Shown here: positions 1 through 8,155 of the stretch, in pieces
Position numbering within the stretch: position 1 is the stretch's first letter
Layout of the letters: each line of letters begins with the position of its first letter
NCBI GenBank assembly: GCA_035477595.1
Contig: DATIKM010000083.1
Coordinates: 1 to 14,038 of the forward strand
Source: DATIKM01 sp035477595
GTDB taxonomy: Bacteria; Armatimonadota; Chthonomonadetes; Chthonomonadales; CAJBBX01
Length of the DNA: 14,038 nt
Direction of reading: 5' to 3'
Notes under the pieces: generated by a model
The model's input: only the letters and a program-made list of their open reading frames with translations
Told to the model about the DNA's origin: nothing
Databases searched by the model: none
Made by a program: the position numbers and the translations under genes

Positions 1-2
1 TC

Positions 3-29
3 GCCGCCGTGGCGGACGCCCTGCGGTAA
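3..29 (+). CDS. possible 3' end of an upstream gene
   Basis: The first bases read in one frame as AAVADALR followed by TAA at 27-29, a composition typical of the end of a helical protein. Only eight codons are visible, so no family can be named. An open frame this short occurs often by chance in GC-rich DNA, so this is only a candidate. Confidence 0.22.
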   Translation, partial: AAVADALR

Positions 30-89
30 CGCCGGAGCGGCGGCGCTGCCCGGCCGCTGGAGTGACCTCCCAACTGCTGGGGGCGCTCG

Positions 90-520
90 ATGACATGGAT
101 GGCGGCGCCGCAGCAGGAGGTCGCGGCATTCGGCGAGCGCGTGGGGTCGAGCGGATGGCCCTGTTCGGCCCCGTGCCGCGAGACGCCTTTGGCCCGGAGA
201 GCGACGTCGACGTGCGCGGGCGGTTCGCGCCAGGCGCCAGGCGCTCGTTGTTCGACGTGGCATCCAGGCGCCAGGCGCCGACCGCCCTGTCCGGTAGGGA
301 GGTCGATCCGCTCTCGTGGCGGGCGATCGAGACGGGCCGGAACCCGTACCGGAGCGCCGCCATCCTGAGCACGGCACAGGTCATCTATGGATCGCGACCA
401 GGCCAGTCTGCGCGACAGTGCGGAGGGCGCCGATGCCCCTCTGCAGATCGTGTGGCAGACGGAGAGGGGCGATCTGCCGGCGCTTCTGGATGCAGCACGG
501 GCTGCGCTGCAGGACGCTGA
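90..520 (+). pseudogene. frameshifted MNT-type nucleotidyltransferase (HEPN/MNT antitoxin) remnant
   Basis: This resembles a small MNT-domain nucleotidyltransferase, the antitoxin of HEPN/MNT pairs, which in studied systems adds AMP to its HEPN toxin. The N-terminal part (PQQEVAAFGERVG) lies in the frame of the ATG at 90. The core (VERMALFGPVPRDAF, then ESDVDV) and the C-terminal signature (GREVD, then RNPYRSAAILSTAQVIYG) lie in another frame. The join falls at a run of four G at 143-146 and looks like a one-base loss. The second acidic motif (SDVD) survives, but the GS motif that starts the active site reads GP. The frame stays open to a TGA at 518-520, past the expected end near 395, so the native stop also seems lost. 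A single-base assembly error could explain the frameshift but not the GP change or the truncated partner. The family call rests on remembered motifs. Confidence 0.68.
230..278 (+). repeat. 15-bp direct repeat inside the MNT remnant
   Basis: CCAGGCGCCAGGCGC occurs at 230-244 and again, identically, at 264-278, 34 bp apart. Because 34 is not a multiple of three, the copies are read in different frames, giving APGARR first and RRQAP second. The second copy falls where intact homologues usually read like a leucine-rich helix, so it may mark local damage or copying in a decaying gene. GC-rich chance is also possible. Confidence 0.5.
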
Positions 521-527
521 AGGTTGA
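387..527 (+). pseudogene. internally deleted HEPN (DUF86-type) toxin remnant
   Basis: The ATG at 387 overlaps the end of the MNT homology, as in many HEPN/MNT operons. It opens a 46-codon frame ending with TGA at 525-527. The first ten residues, MDRDQASLRD, look like a DUF86/HEPN N-terminus. The last part, LQIVWQTERGDLPALL, looks like the C-terminal helix of the same family, where IVWxxVxxDLPxL is common. Family members are usually a little over 100 residues, so the middle is missing, including the R-X4-6-H motif expected for the RNase active site. It therefore cannot be a working HEPN ribonuclease. The family assignment is from motif recall. Confidence 0.58.
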
Positions 528-589
528 TCGCTCCTGCCGCACGAAGGGGTGCGGGACGATCGGGCATGGCTGCTGTGCCTGCTGGTCAT

Positions 590-594
590 GGAGG
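590..594 (+). promoter_or_regulatory. ribosome binding site fixing a GTG start at 601
   Basis: GGAGG lies six bases before the GTG at 601. The same frame is open from much further upstream (past 316), but that stretch overlaps the HEPN remnant and has no comparable signal, so this site decides the start. Confidence 0.65.
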
Positions 595-600
595 CGAACG

Positions 601-1185
601 GTGTTGACGACCTATCGCAACGGACGGGTGCGGAAGCTGGCGGAGAGCCTGCGCCGGCATGGCGTGCCTGAGGAGACCGCCGCCGCGGTTCTCGAGGGCG
701 GGGAGGCGCTCCCCGGCACGCCGCGCCCGGAGATCACGACCGCCTGGATGCGCGGCGCCATGGAGCGCATGGACGCCCTGCTCGACTCCGACACCCGACG
801 GGACGTGCGCGAGGCCTGCGCCTGCTGCCTCGGCGGCAAGCGACTCCAGCTCAGCCGGGCCATCGCGCGGGATCATGCCACCTTCGAGGATCGGCTCGCG
901 GCGGCGAACCGAACGCCCTTCGTCTTCGGCCACAGCGTCACGCAGGAGCCGGACGGACGGGTGCTCGTGTGCTTCGCCCCGGAGGGGCTGCCCGAGTACA
1001 GGTGCGTCTGCCTCCGCGGCGCTAAGGAGCCGATCTCGCCCACCTACTGCCAGTGCTGCGGCGGGCACATCAAGCACCACCTGCAGATCGCTCTGGGTCG
1101 GAAGCTCGAGTGCGAGGTGCGTTCCAGCGCGCTCGCGAGCGGGGGGCGGGAGGTCTGCTCGTTCCGGTACCGCGTTCTCGGCTGA
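601..1185 (+). CDS. cysteine-rich conserved protein, DUF6144-like
   Basis: A 194-residue protein with a helical N-terminal half (to about 70) and a cysteine-rich C-terminal half. It has eleven cysteines, clustered as CACC at 73-76, CVC at 135-137 and CQCC at 150-153, plus C124, C171 and C186. The pattern YRCVC, EPIS.TYC, CGGH, a long helix, then CSFRYRV near the C-terminus recalls the uncharacterised DUF6144 group and the ending of V4R-like small-molecule-binding folds. The paired cysteines suggest a metal or Fe-S site or redox chemistry, but no ligand can be assigned from sequence. There is no signal peptide or membrane segment, so it is probably cytoplasmic. It stands alone, separated from the toxin-antitoxin remnant and converging on the suf operon with 16 bases between stops. 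The nearness to Fe-S genes is suggestive only. Confidence 0.72.
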   Translation: MLTTYRNGRVRKLAESLRRHGVPEETAAAVLEGGEALPGTPRPEITTAWMRGAMERMDALLDSDTRRDVREACACCLGGKRLQLSRAIARDHATFEDRLAAANRTPFVFGHSVTQEPDGRVLVCFAPEGLPEYRCVCLRGAKEPISPTYCQCCGGHIKHHLQIALGRKLECEVRSSALASGGREVCSFRYRVLG

Positions 1186-1199
1186 GGCGAGCGGCTCAG
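1182..1199. terminator. weak bidirectional stem between convergent genes
   Basis: CTGAG at 1182-1186 can pair with CTCAG at 1195-1199 across an 8-base loop, spanning the stop codon of the plus-strand gene and lying just beyond the last suf gene. There is no T-run on either side, so intrinsic termination is not clearly supported. Confidence 0.22.
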
Positions 1200-1201
1200 T
1201 C

Positions 1202-1582
1202 TTACTTCGGGGCGAACGAGGTCCCGCAGGCGCAGGAGCGTCGGGCGTTCGGGTTCGACCAGCGCCAGCCGCCGTCCATCAGGTTGCGCAGATCATGGTC
1301 GAGGGTAGCGCCCGCCAGATGCCGCGCGCTGCGCGGGTCCACCGCGCCGCGCACACCCTCCGCCTCGAACCGGAGGTCGCGCTCGCGCCGCCCGGTCTCC
1401 GTGGCGCTCACGTACGAGAGCCCGGTGCACCCTCCGCCGCGCACGCCCAGGCGCACCCATCTGTCCGGGAGCCCCTTGCGCTCCGGGAGGAGGCCCATCC
1501 GCAGAGCGGCGCTGGGCGTCACTGTCACCACCAGCGCGTCCGGCGCCAACGTTGCCTCGGAGTTCGTCATCGCCTCTCGCAT
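1202..1582 (-). CDS. sufA: A-type Fe-S carrier (SufA/IscA/HesB family)
   Basis: A 126-residue protein of the A-type carrier family, which accepts clusters from the SufBCD scaffold and passes them to client proteins. The three ligand cysteines are present: C52 in GGGCTGLSY, and C117 and C119 in CACGTSF. The spacing of 65 residues between the first and second is close to the family norm. The last motif reads CACG rather than the common CGCG. The segment VDPRSARHLAGATLD matches the family core. The start shares one base with the sufT stop (TGATG), which favours coupled translation from 1582. A second ATG at 1570 (MTNSEATL) is also plausible but has a purine-rich site only two bases away. It is the last gene of the operon. 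The symbol sufA reflects context; iscA or erpA are equally acceptable family names. Confidence 0.9.
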   Translation of the reverse strand: MREAMTNSEATLAPDALVVTVTPSAALRMGLLPERKGLPDRWVRLGVRGGGCTGLSYVSATETGRRERDLRFEAEGVRGAVDPRSARHLAGATLDHDLRNLMDGGWRWSNPNARRSCACGTSFAPK

Positions 1583-1926
1583 CAGAAGAAGCCCAGCTCG
1601 AGCCGGGCGGCCTCGGACATGCGCTCCGGCGTCCACGGTGGGTCCCACACCACGTCGACCCTCACATCCGTCACTCCGCTGACCCGGCGCGCCCTCTCCG
1701 CGATCTCCGCGGGCATCGACTGCGCCGCGGGGCAGGCCGGCGAGGTGAGGGTCATGGATATGGTGACCGCGCCATCGTCAGCCACGTCCACGCCGTAGAT
1801 GAGGCCCAGCTCGTAGACGTTCACGGGAATCTCGGGATCAAAGACGGTGCGGATCGCCTCGATCACCGCGCCCTCGATCATCAACTTCTGAAACGGCTTC
1901 GCGCCCACGTTCCGACTCCCCGCCAT
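1582..1926 (-). CDS. sufT: SufT, MIP18/DUF59-family Fe-S maturation factor
   Basis: A 114-residue protein that is almost entirely one MIP18 (DUF59) domain. Visible landmarks are DPEIPVNVYELGLIY at 30-44, TSPACPAA at 61-68 with the single conserved cysteine C65, and the C-terminal VVWDPPWTPERMSEAARLE that is characteristic of SufT rather than of other DUF59 proteins such as the phenylacetate PaaD branch. SufT proteins aid Fe-S protein maturation, probably during delivery, without being strictly needed for assembly in all bacteria. The gene begins 32 bases after sufU, and its stop shares a base with the next start. The Shine-Dalgarno signal is weak (GGA five bases ahead), in keeping with an internal operon gene. 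Confidence 0.92.
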   Translation of the reverse strand: MAGSRNVGAKPFQKLMIEGAVIEAIRTVFDPEIPVNVYELGLIYGVDVADDGAVTISMTLTSPACPAAQSMPAEIAERARRVSGVTDVRVDVVWDPPWTPERMSEAARLELGFF

Positions 1927-1958
1927 GCCATTCCGGCCGGCTCAGTCGCCCAACGCCG

Positions 1959-2411
1959 CTACTCCGTGCTAACCGGCGTCTTCGCCTGTTCTATGGCGGC
2001 TCGCAGCGTGTGCCACGCGAGACTCGCGCACTTCACGCGCGCGGGGAACTCGCATACGCCCGAGAACGCCGCCAGCTTGCCGAGCTTGTCCACGTCCGGC
2101 AGCATGCCGGGCTCGGCGGTCACCATCTGGTGGAACCCCTGGAAGAGCCCCTCGACCTCGCACACGGTGCGGCCCCTCACGGCCTCGGTCATCATGGAGG
2201 CGGAGGCCTTGGAGATGGCGCAGCCCGCGCCCTCGAAGCGCGCGTCCTCGATGAGGTCACCGCTCACCTGTAGATAGATGGTGATCTGGTCGCCGCAGAG
2301 GGGGTTGTGGCCCTCGGCGCGGCGAGCGCTGCCCGTGAGCCTCCCGAAGTTCCGCGGCTGCTTGTTGTGGTCCAGGATGATCTCCTGGTACAGCTCGCGC
2401 AGGTCCGACAT
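1959..2411 (-). CDS. sufU: SufU, zinc-dependent sulfurtransferase partner of SufS
   Basis: A 150-residue protein of the IscU-like SufU branch. It accepts persulfide sulfur from SufS and relays it to the SufBCD scaffold. The zinc ligands are all visible: C39 and D41 in HNPLCGD, C64 in GAGCAIS, and C128 in ARVKCASLAW. The insertion between the second and third ligand blocks (around residues 80-115) is typical of SufU and separates it from true IscU scaffolds. Its ATG shares one base with the sufS stop (TGATG), so translation of the enzyme and its acceptor is probably coupled. The short tail after residue 145 (TPVSTE) is unremarkable. Confidence 0.95.
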   Translation of the reverse strand: MSDLRELYQEIILDHNKQPRNFGRLTGSARRAEGHNPLCGDQITIYLQVSGDLIEDARFEGAGCAISKASASMMTEAVRGRTVCEVEGLFQGFHQMVTAEPGMLPDVDKLGKLAAFSGVCEFPARVKCASLAWHTLRAAIEQAKTPVSTE

Positions 2412-3676
2412 CAGCCCATGACCTCCCGCACTTTGCCGAGGGCGCGGATGAAGGCGTCCACCTCGACGCGCGTGTTGTACAGCGCGAACGACGCGCGCGC
2501 CGTCGCGGGCACGCCCAGCCGGCGCATGAGCGGTTGGCAGCAGTGGTGGCCGGTGCGAACCGCGACCCCTTCGGAGTCGAGGATGGTCCCGATGTCGTGC
2601 GGGTGCACGCTCTCCATGACGAACGAGAGCACCGACGCCTTCCCGGGCGCCGTGCCGGTTATCCGCACGCCGGGCACGTCGCCAATCGCCGCCGTGGCGT
2701 AGTCGATCAGGTCCTGCTCATGCGCGGCGATGGCAGGGTACCCGATGGACTCCACGTAGTCGATGGCGGCGCCGAGCCCGATCGCGCCCGCGATGTGCGG
2801 CGTGCCGGCCTCGAACTTGGCCGGGAGCGTGTTGTAGGTGGTGCGCTCGAAGGAGACCTGCTCGATCATGTCGCCGCCGCCCTGCCACGGGGGCATCTGG
2901 TCGAGCAGCTCCTCGCGGCCCCACAGCGCGCCGATGCCAGTGGGTCCGAAGAGCTTGTGTCCCGAGAGCGCGTAGAAGTCGCACCCCAGGGCGCGCACGT
3001 CTGGCCGCAGGTGCGGCGCGGCCTGCGCGCCGTCCACCATGACCTTCGCGCCGGCGGCGTGCGCCAGCTCGCAGATGCGCCCAATGGAGTTCACCGTGCC
3101 CAGAGCGTTGGAGACGTGGACCACCGAGACGAGCCGCGTCCGCTCGTTCAGCAGCGCCTCGAAGGCGTCCATCCGGAGGGCGCCGCGGTCGTCGATGGGC
3201 GCCACGCGGATGCGCGCGCCGACCTGCTCGCACAGCATCTGCCAGGGGACGATGTTGGAATGGTGCTCCATCTCGGTGAGCACGATCTCGTCGCCCTGGC
3301 CCACGAAGCGCCGCCCGAACGAGGCTGCCACCAGGTTCACCGCCTCCGTGGTGCCCCGCGTGAAGATCACCTCATGGAGGTGCGGGGCGTTCAGGAGGCG
3401 CTGCACGCCCCGGCGCGCTCGCTCGTACTGCTCCGTCGCCGTCTGGCTCAGCAGGTGGACGCCGCGATGGATGTTGGCGTTTCCGTCCTCGTAGTAGCGG
3501 CGCAGCGTGTCGATTACCGCGCGGGGCTTCTGAGTGGTGGCGGCGTTGTCTAGGTAGACGAGCGGCTTGCCGCGCACCGTGCGCGACAGGATTGGGAAGT
3601 CCGCGCGCACACGCTCGACGTCGAGCGCCGCCACGGGCCTTGCATCGGCGCGCGCATCCTCACGCGTTCCAACCAT
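2411..3676 (-). CDS. sufS: SufS cysteine desulfurase
   Basis: A 421-residue, PLP-dependent group II cysteine desulfurase that removes sulfur from L-cysteine to give alanine and an enzyme persulfide. Seen in order: YLDNAATTQKP at 41-51, NANIHRGVH at 67-74, TEMEHHSN at 134-141, the PLP lysine K241 in SGHKLFGPTGIG, the substrate-contact region FEAGTPH near 288-294, and the catalytic C379 in RTGHHCCQP. A second cysteine, C380, follows directly; many homologues have alanine there. I chose the ATG at 3676 because AAAGGGG lies six bases before it; the ATGs at 3682 and 3706 lack good spacing. The gene follows sufD after 127 bases, the widest gap in the operon, and overlaps sufU by one base. Confidence 0.96.
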   Translation of the reverse strand: MVGTREDARADARPVAALDVERVRADFPILSRTVRGKPLVYLDNAATTQKPRAVIDTLRRYYEDGNANIHRGVHLLSQTATEQYERARRGVQRLLNAPHLHEVIFTRGTTEAVNLVAASFGRRFVGQGDEIVLTEMEHHSNIVPWQMLCEQVGARIRVAPIDDRGALRMDAFEALLNERTRLVSVVHVSNALGTVNSIGRICELAHAAGAKVMVDGAQAAPHLRPDVRALGCDFYALSGHKLFGPTGIGALWGREELLDQMPPWQGGGDMIEQVSFERTTYNTLPAKFEAGTPHIAGAIGLGAAIDYVESIGYPAIAAHEQDLIDYATAAIGDVPGVRITGTAPGKASVLSFVMESVHPHDIGTILDSEGVAVRTGHHCCQPLMRRLGVPATARASFALYNTRVEVDAFIRALGKVREVMG

Positions 3677-3682
3677 CGCCAT

Positions 3683-3689
3683 CCCCTTT
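3683..3689 (-). promoter_or_regulatory. sufS ribosome binding site
   Basis: On the minus strand AAAGGGG ends six bases before the ATG at 3676. It places the sufS start at the third of three in-frame ATGs and makes a start at 3682 unlikely, because that ATG abuts the site directly. Confidence 0.6.
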
Positions 3690-3769
3690 CCGCTCCCTAC
3701 CCACACCGCGGCGGTCGCCCACCCAGGTGTCCCATCCCGTCGGCCTCCGGCGCTCCTGCTATGCGGAGA

Positions 3770-3783
3770 CGCGGCCGGCCGCG
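3770..3783. repeat. 14-bp perfect palindrome in the sufD-sufS gap
   Basis: CGCGGCCGGCCGCG is a perfect palindrome in the 127-base gap between sufD (stop at 3804) and sufS (start at 3676). It could be a protein site, an RNA processing stem or a GC-rich coincidence. I see no gene and no convincing promoter in the rest of this gap. Confidence 0.4.
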
Positions 3784-3803
3784 CCCACGCATGGCTTCCG
3801 CGC

Positions 3804-5114
3804 CTACCTGGGCAGACGCTCCACGAGCATCTCGTCCAGCCGCTCGCGCACCGCCTCGATCGGGATGCGGTCCAGCACGTCCGCCGCGAACGAGTGGATG
3901 AGCAACGCCCGCGCCTCCTCGGCGGGGATGCCGCGCGAGCGCAGGTAGAACATCGCGTCGCGATCGAGCTGGCCCACCGTGGCGCCGTGCGTGCACTTCA
4001 CGTCGTCCGCGAAGATCTCCAACTGCGGCTTAGTCTGGATCTGCGCCTCATCCGAGAGAAGCAGGGACTGGTTCGTCTGCTTCGCGTCGGTCTTCTGCGC
4101 GTCCGGCCGCACGTAGACCTTGCCGTTGAAGACGCCCCGGCCGCGCCCGCTCAGGATGCCCTTGTAGAGCTCGTGACTGCTGCAGTGAGCGCGCGCGTGG
4201 TCGATGGCCGTATGGTTGTCCACCAGCCGGTCGCCGTCCGCGAGATAGGCGCCGTTGAGCGTGCATTCGGCGCCCTCGCCGTCGAGCACCACGCCAACGT
4301 CGTTGCGCGTGATCGCGCCGCCGAAGGTGACCGAGTGCGACGAGAAGGTCGCGCCCCGCTCCAGGCGCGCGCCGAGGCTCGCCATGTGATAGGCTGCCGC
4401 CGACTCGTTCTGGGCGCGCACGTGGTCCACCACGGCGGAGGCACCCAGCGCGATCTCGGTGACGGCATTCGTGAGGTAGACGGCGCCTTCAGGACCCGTG
4501 TAGCCCTCCACGACCCGCGCCTGCGCCGCCTCACCCGCCACGACGAGAGTCCGCGGGTGCATGGCCACGGTTCCCTCACCGCTCGCCACATGCACGATCT
4601 CGATCGGCCGCTCCGCCAGCGCGCCCCGCGGAAGGACCACACAGGCGCCGTCCTCCCAGAGCGCCGCGTTGAGCGCGGCGAAGGGATGGTTCTCGTGCCG
4701 GACGATCTGCGCCACCCAGAGCGCGGCCACCTCCGGGTCCTCATCCACCAGCGATCGCAGGCTTCCGGCTCGCGCGCCGACGGGCAGACCCTCCAGCCGC
4801 GAGTGCCGCGGCGAGTAGCGGCCGTCCACCAGCACCAGCCGCGCGCCTCCGAGGCCGAACGCCGCGGAATCGACCAGCCTGGGCGCGACGGCGTCCGGGT
4901 CGGTGCGAGGCGGCGCGAACGCCCTCGACGCGATAGCGTGCACCGGCGTGAAGCGCCACTCCTCGAGGTCGGAGGTCGGAAAGCCCATCTCCACGAACCG
5001 CCGCCAGGCGACGTCGCGCACGCGGTCCAGCCACGTGAGGTCGGCGGTCCGGTCGCTGGCCCGCGCGTCGAACGCGGCGCGCCAGCCGGCCAGAGCATCG
5101 GTGGTCGTCGTCAT
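3804..5114 (-). CDS. sufD: SufD scaffold subunit
   Basis: A 436-residue SufD, the partner of SufB in the SufBC2D scaffold on which clusters form. The N-terminal helical part includes FPTSDLEEWRFTP at 45-57, a hallmark of the SufB/SufD family. The central part forms the right-handed beta-helix. The C-terminal part carries FNGKVYVRPDAQKTDAKQTN, ending at residue 348, and CTHGATVGQLD from 374, where H376 corresponds to the histidine implicated at the SufB-SufD interface. The C-terminal helices (EEARALLIHSFAADVLDRI) contact SufC in known structures. The gene starts nine bases after sufC with GAGGCGG ahead of the ATG. Nothing looks truncated. SufD is paralogous to SufB, but the shorter length and context settle the identity. 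Confidence 0.96.
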   Translation of the reverse strand: MTTTTDALAGWRAAFDARASDRTADLTWLDRVRDVAWRRFVEMGFPTSDLEEWRFTPVHAIASRAFAPPRTDPDAVAPRLVDSAAFGLGGARLVLVDGRYSPRHSRLEGLPVGARAGSLRSLVDEDPEVAALWVAQIVRHENHPFAALNAALWEDGACVVLPRGALAERPIEIVHVASGEGTVAMHPRTLVVAGEAAQARVVEGYTGPEGAVYLTNAVTEIALGASAVVDHVRAQNESAAAYHMASLGARLERGATFSSHSVTFGGAITRNDVGVVLDGEGAECTLNGAYLADGDRLVDNHTAIDHARAHCSSHELYKGILSGRGRGVFNGKVYVRPDAQKTDAKQTNQSLLLSDEAQIQTKPQLEIFADDVKCTHGATVGQLDRDAMFYLRSRGIPAEEARALLIHSFAADVLDRIPIEAVRERLDEMLVERLPR

Positions 5115-5123
5115 GGCGCCGCC

Positions 5124-5897
5124 TCAGGCGCCCACGAGGCTGCGCGCCTCGTCGCCGATCCAGCCGTAGCCCTGCTCCTCGAGCTGGAGTGCCAGCTCCT
5201 TGCCGCCGGACTTCACGATGCGGCCGTCGTGAAGCACGTGCACGAAGTCGGGCACGATGTGGTTGAGCAGGCGCTGGTAGTGGGTGACCACCACGAAGGC
5301 CCGATCGGGGCTGCGCAGGGCGTTGACGCCGTTCGCCACGATCCTGAGCGCGTCGATGTCGAGGCCGGAGTCGGTCTCGTCCAGCAGCGCAAGCCGCGGC
5401 TCCAGCACCGCCATGTGGAATATCTCGTTCCGCTTCTTCTCGCCGCCGGAGAACCCCTCGTTCACCGGCCGGCTGAACATGCTGTCGTCTATCTCGAGGT
5501 CCTTCATCCTGCGTCGCACCATCTGCAGGAACTCGATGGCGTCCACTTCAGGCTGGCCGCGGTGCTTACGAATGGCGTTCAGCGCCGCCTTGAGGAAGTA
5601 GGAGTTGCGCACGCCCGGGATCTCCACCGGGTACTGGAAGGCCATGAAGACGCCCTCGCACGCGCGCTCCTCGACGGACATCTCCAGCAGATCGCGCCCG
5701 TCGTACTCGACCGATCCGCCCGTCACCTCGTAGTCGTCGTGGCCCGCCACCACCCGGGCGAGCGTGCTCTTCCCGGAGCCGTTGGGCCCCATGATGGCGT
5801 GCACCTCGCCTGCATTCACCGTCAGGTCGACGCCGCGCAGTATCTCGTTGCCACCCACGCTGGCGTGCAAACCGCTTATCACAAGCATCGGTCCCAT
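5124..5897 (-). CDS. sufC: SufC ATPase of the SufBCD complex
   Basis: A 257-residue ABC-type ATPase without membrane partners that binds SufB and SufD and drives the shape change needed for cluster assembly. Walker A is GPNGSGKST at 37-45, the Q-loop glutamine is Q88 in FQYP, the signature is SGGEKKR at 150-156, Walker B is LALLDETDSGLD at 169-180 with E174, and H206 is the switch histidine. The form ETDSGLD, with EKKRNE after the signature, is typical of SufC. I chose the ATG at 5897 because AGGAG lies seven bases ahead. The frame is open for 25 more codons to 5972, but that stretch is arginine and proline rich, unlike the family, and lacks a site. The ATG at 5888 is a further alternative. 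Confidence 0.96.
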   Translation of the reverse strand: MGPMLVISGLHASVGGNEILRGVDLTVNAGEVHAIMGPNGSGKSTLARVVAGHDDYEVTGGSVEYDGRDLLEMSVEERACEGVFMAFQYPVEIPGVRNSYFLKAALNAIRKHRGQPEVDAIEFLQMVRRRMKDLEIDDSMFSRPVNEGFSGGEKKRNEIFHMAVLEPRLALLDETDSGLDIDALRIVANGVNALRSPDRAFVVVTHYQRLLNHIVPDFVHVLHDGRIVKSGGKELALQLEEQGYGWIGDEARSLVGA

Positions 5898-5904
5898 TCC
5901 CTCG

Positions 5905-5911
5905 CTCCTCC
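5905..5911 (-). promoter_or_regulatory. sufC ribosome binding site
   Basis: The minus-strand sequence GGAGGAG, with its AGGAG core seven bases before the ATG at 5897, sets the sufC start and argues against the upstream in-frame ATG at 5972. Confidence 0.6.
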
Positions 5912-5987
5912 GTCTCGCCCGCTCCTGGGGGGGCGCCGCCGCCCGGCCGTCGCTCCCCCGCGGACCCGCCATGCTCCGGCCGCGCCG

Positions 5988-7432
<1,445 letters not shown>

Positions 7433-7436
<4 letters not shown>

Positions 7437-7948
7437 GGATGGTGCGGGTTCCCTTCAGGCGCGCCGTCGCGCGCTGTGGGCCGGAGAGCCGACGCTCCGA
7501 TTGTGGCGCGCGCGGGAAGCGCATCGACGGTCTGCGGCGGCTGCCCGTTGATCTCGGAGAGCGTGATGTTGGCCAGCAGATGGTGCACGCGGGCGTTGAC
7601 GGAGGCGAGCGGCATCCGGATGGTGCACTTGGTGTGCTGCTCGCACCCGTGGTCGTCGCGCTTCATGCACGGCACGAGCGCGGGGGCGCGCCCCTCTACG
7701 GCGGCGATGACGGCTCCGACGCTGATGTCGTCCGGGATGCGGGCCATCACGTAGCCGCCGGTCGGCCCGGGTGCGGAAGCAAGCATGCCTGCCCTCGCCA
7801 GCTTCTGCAGGATCTTGCTGAGTAGCTCGACCGGCATGTCGTGCTCCTCCGCGATCTCGCGAGCGCGCACGGCTCTTCCCTCCTCCGCGCGTGCGAGGTA
7901 CGAGAGCGCGAGGAGCGCGTAATCGGTCCGCTTGCTCAGTCCCAGCAT
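7433..7948 (-). CDS. Rrf2-family Fe-S responsive transcriptional regulator of the suf operon
   Basis: A 171-residue Rrf2/IscR-type winged-helix regulator. The N-terminal MLGLSKRTDYALLALSYLA and AREIAEEHDMPVELLSKILQ (to about residue 50) form the DNA-binding domain, with GPTGGY at 61-66 as the wing. Three cysteines, C94, C102 and C108 in the pattern PCM, GCEQHTKC, match the cluster-binding cysteines of IscR and of the SUF-linked Rrf2 group, whose known members repress suf genes while they carry a cluster. The stretch TIRMPLASVNARVHHLL is typical of that group. The last 30 residues are a low-complexity tail rich in alanine and proline that runs into sufB by overlap. The start at 7948 has GGGAGG six bases ahead. 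Being first in the operon and next to a palindrome fits autoregulation. Confidence 0.93.
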
Positions 7949-7999
7949 GGCCGGCCTCCCTGTCTCTCAGACCCATACGGTCGCAGACCGCGAATGTCT

Positions 8000-8016
8000 C
8001 CGACTCATTCGGTCGG
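8000..8016. promoter_or_regulatory. candidate Rrf2/IscR-type operator
   Basis: CCGACTCATTCGGTCGG has arms CCGAC and GTCGG around seven bases. It matches the core of the type 1 IscR site, in which YYGACT and AGTCRR flank about five bases, except for G instead of A at the start of the right half. It lies 52 to 68 bases before the regulator start, next to a possible -10 (TATTAC on the minus strand), where a bound repressor would block transcription. Binding by this regulator is inference. Confidence 0.42.
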
Positions 8017-8109
8017 TAATAGCGTACCCCAGAACCGGAGCGCGAGCGGGTGGCGGCCATCGAACGGATGCATCGCCACCCTCGCCGGTGTCGGTCGGGC
8101 GCGTGGCCC

Positions 8110-8155
8110 CGCCCGGCGCGGGCAGCGCGGCGCGTCTCCGCCCGGCCCGGGCAGC
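8110..8155. repeat. GCCCGG hairpin direct repeats in the GH127 leader
   Basis: Two 17-base copies with one mismatch lie at 8110-8126 (CGCCCGGCGCGGGCAGC) and 8139-8155. Each can fold on itself, GCCCG with CGGGC in the first and GCCCGG with CCGGGC in the second. Another motif, TCCGGCCCGGCG, recurs at 8190-8201 and 8233-8244. The cluster precedes the hydrolase start and would give a structured leader if transcription starts upstream. Confidence 0.45.

Noticed and set aside
316..600. N-terminal extension of the cysteine-rich protein
   Set aside because: That part overlaps the HEPN/MNT remnants in another frame and has no ribosome binding site; GGAGG is placed correctly for GTG 601.
5898..5972. 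In-frame 25-codon N-terminal extension of SufC
   Set aside because: The extra residues are arginine and proline rich, absent from the SufC family, and lack a spaced ribosome binding site, whereas the ATG at 5897 has a good one.
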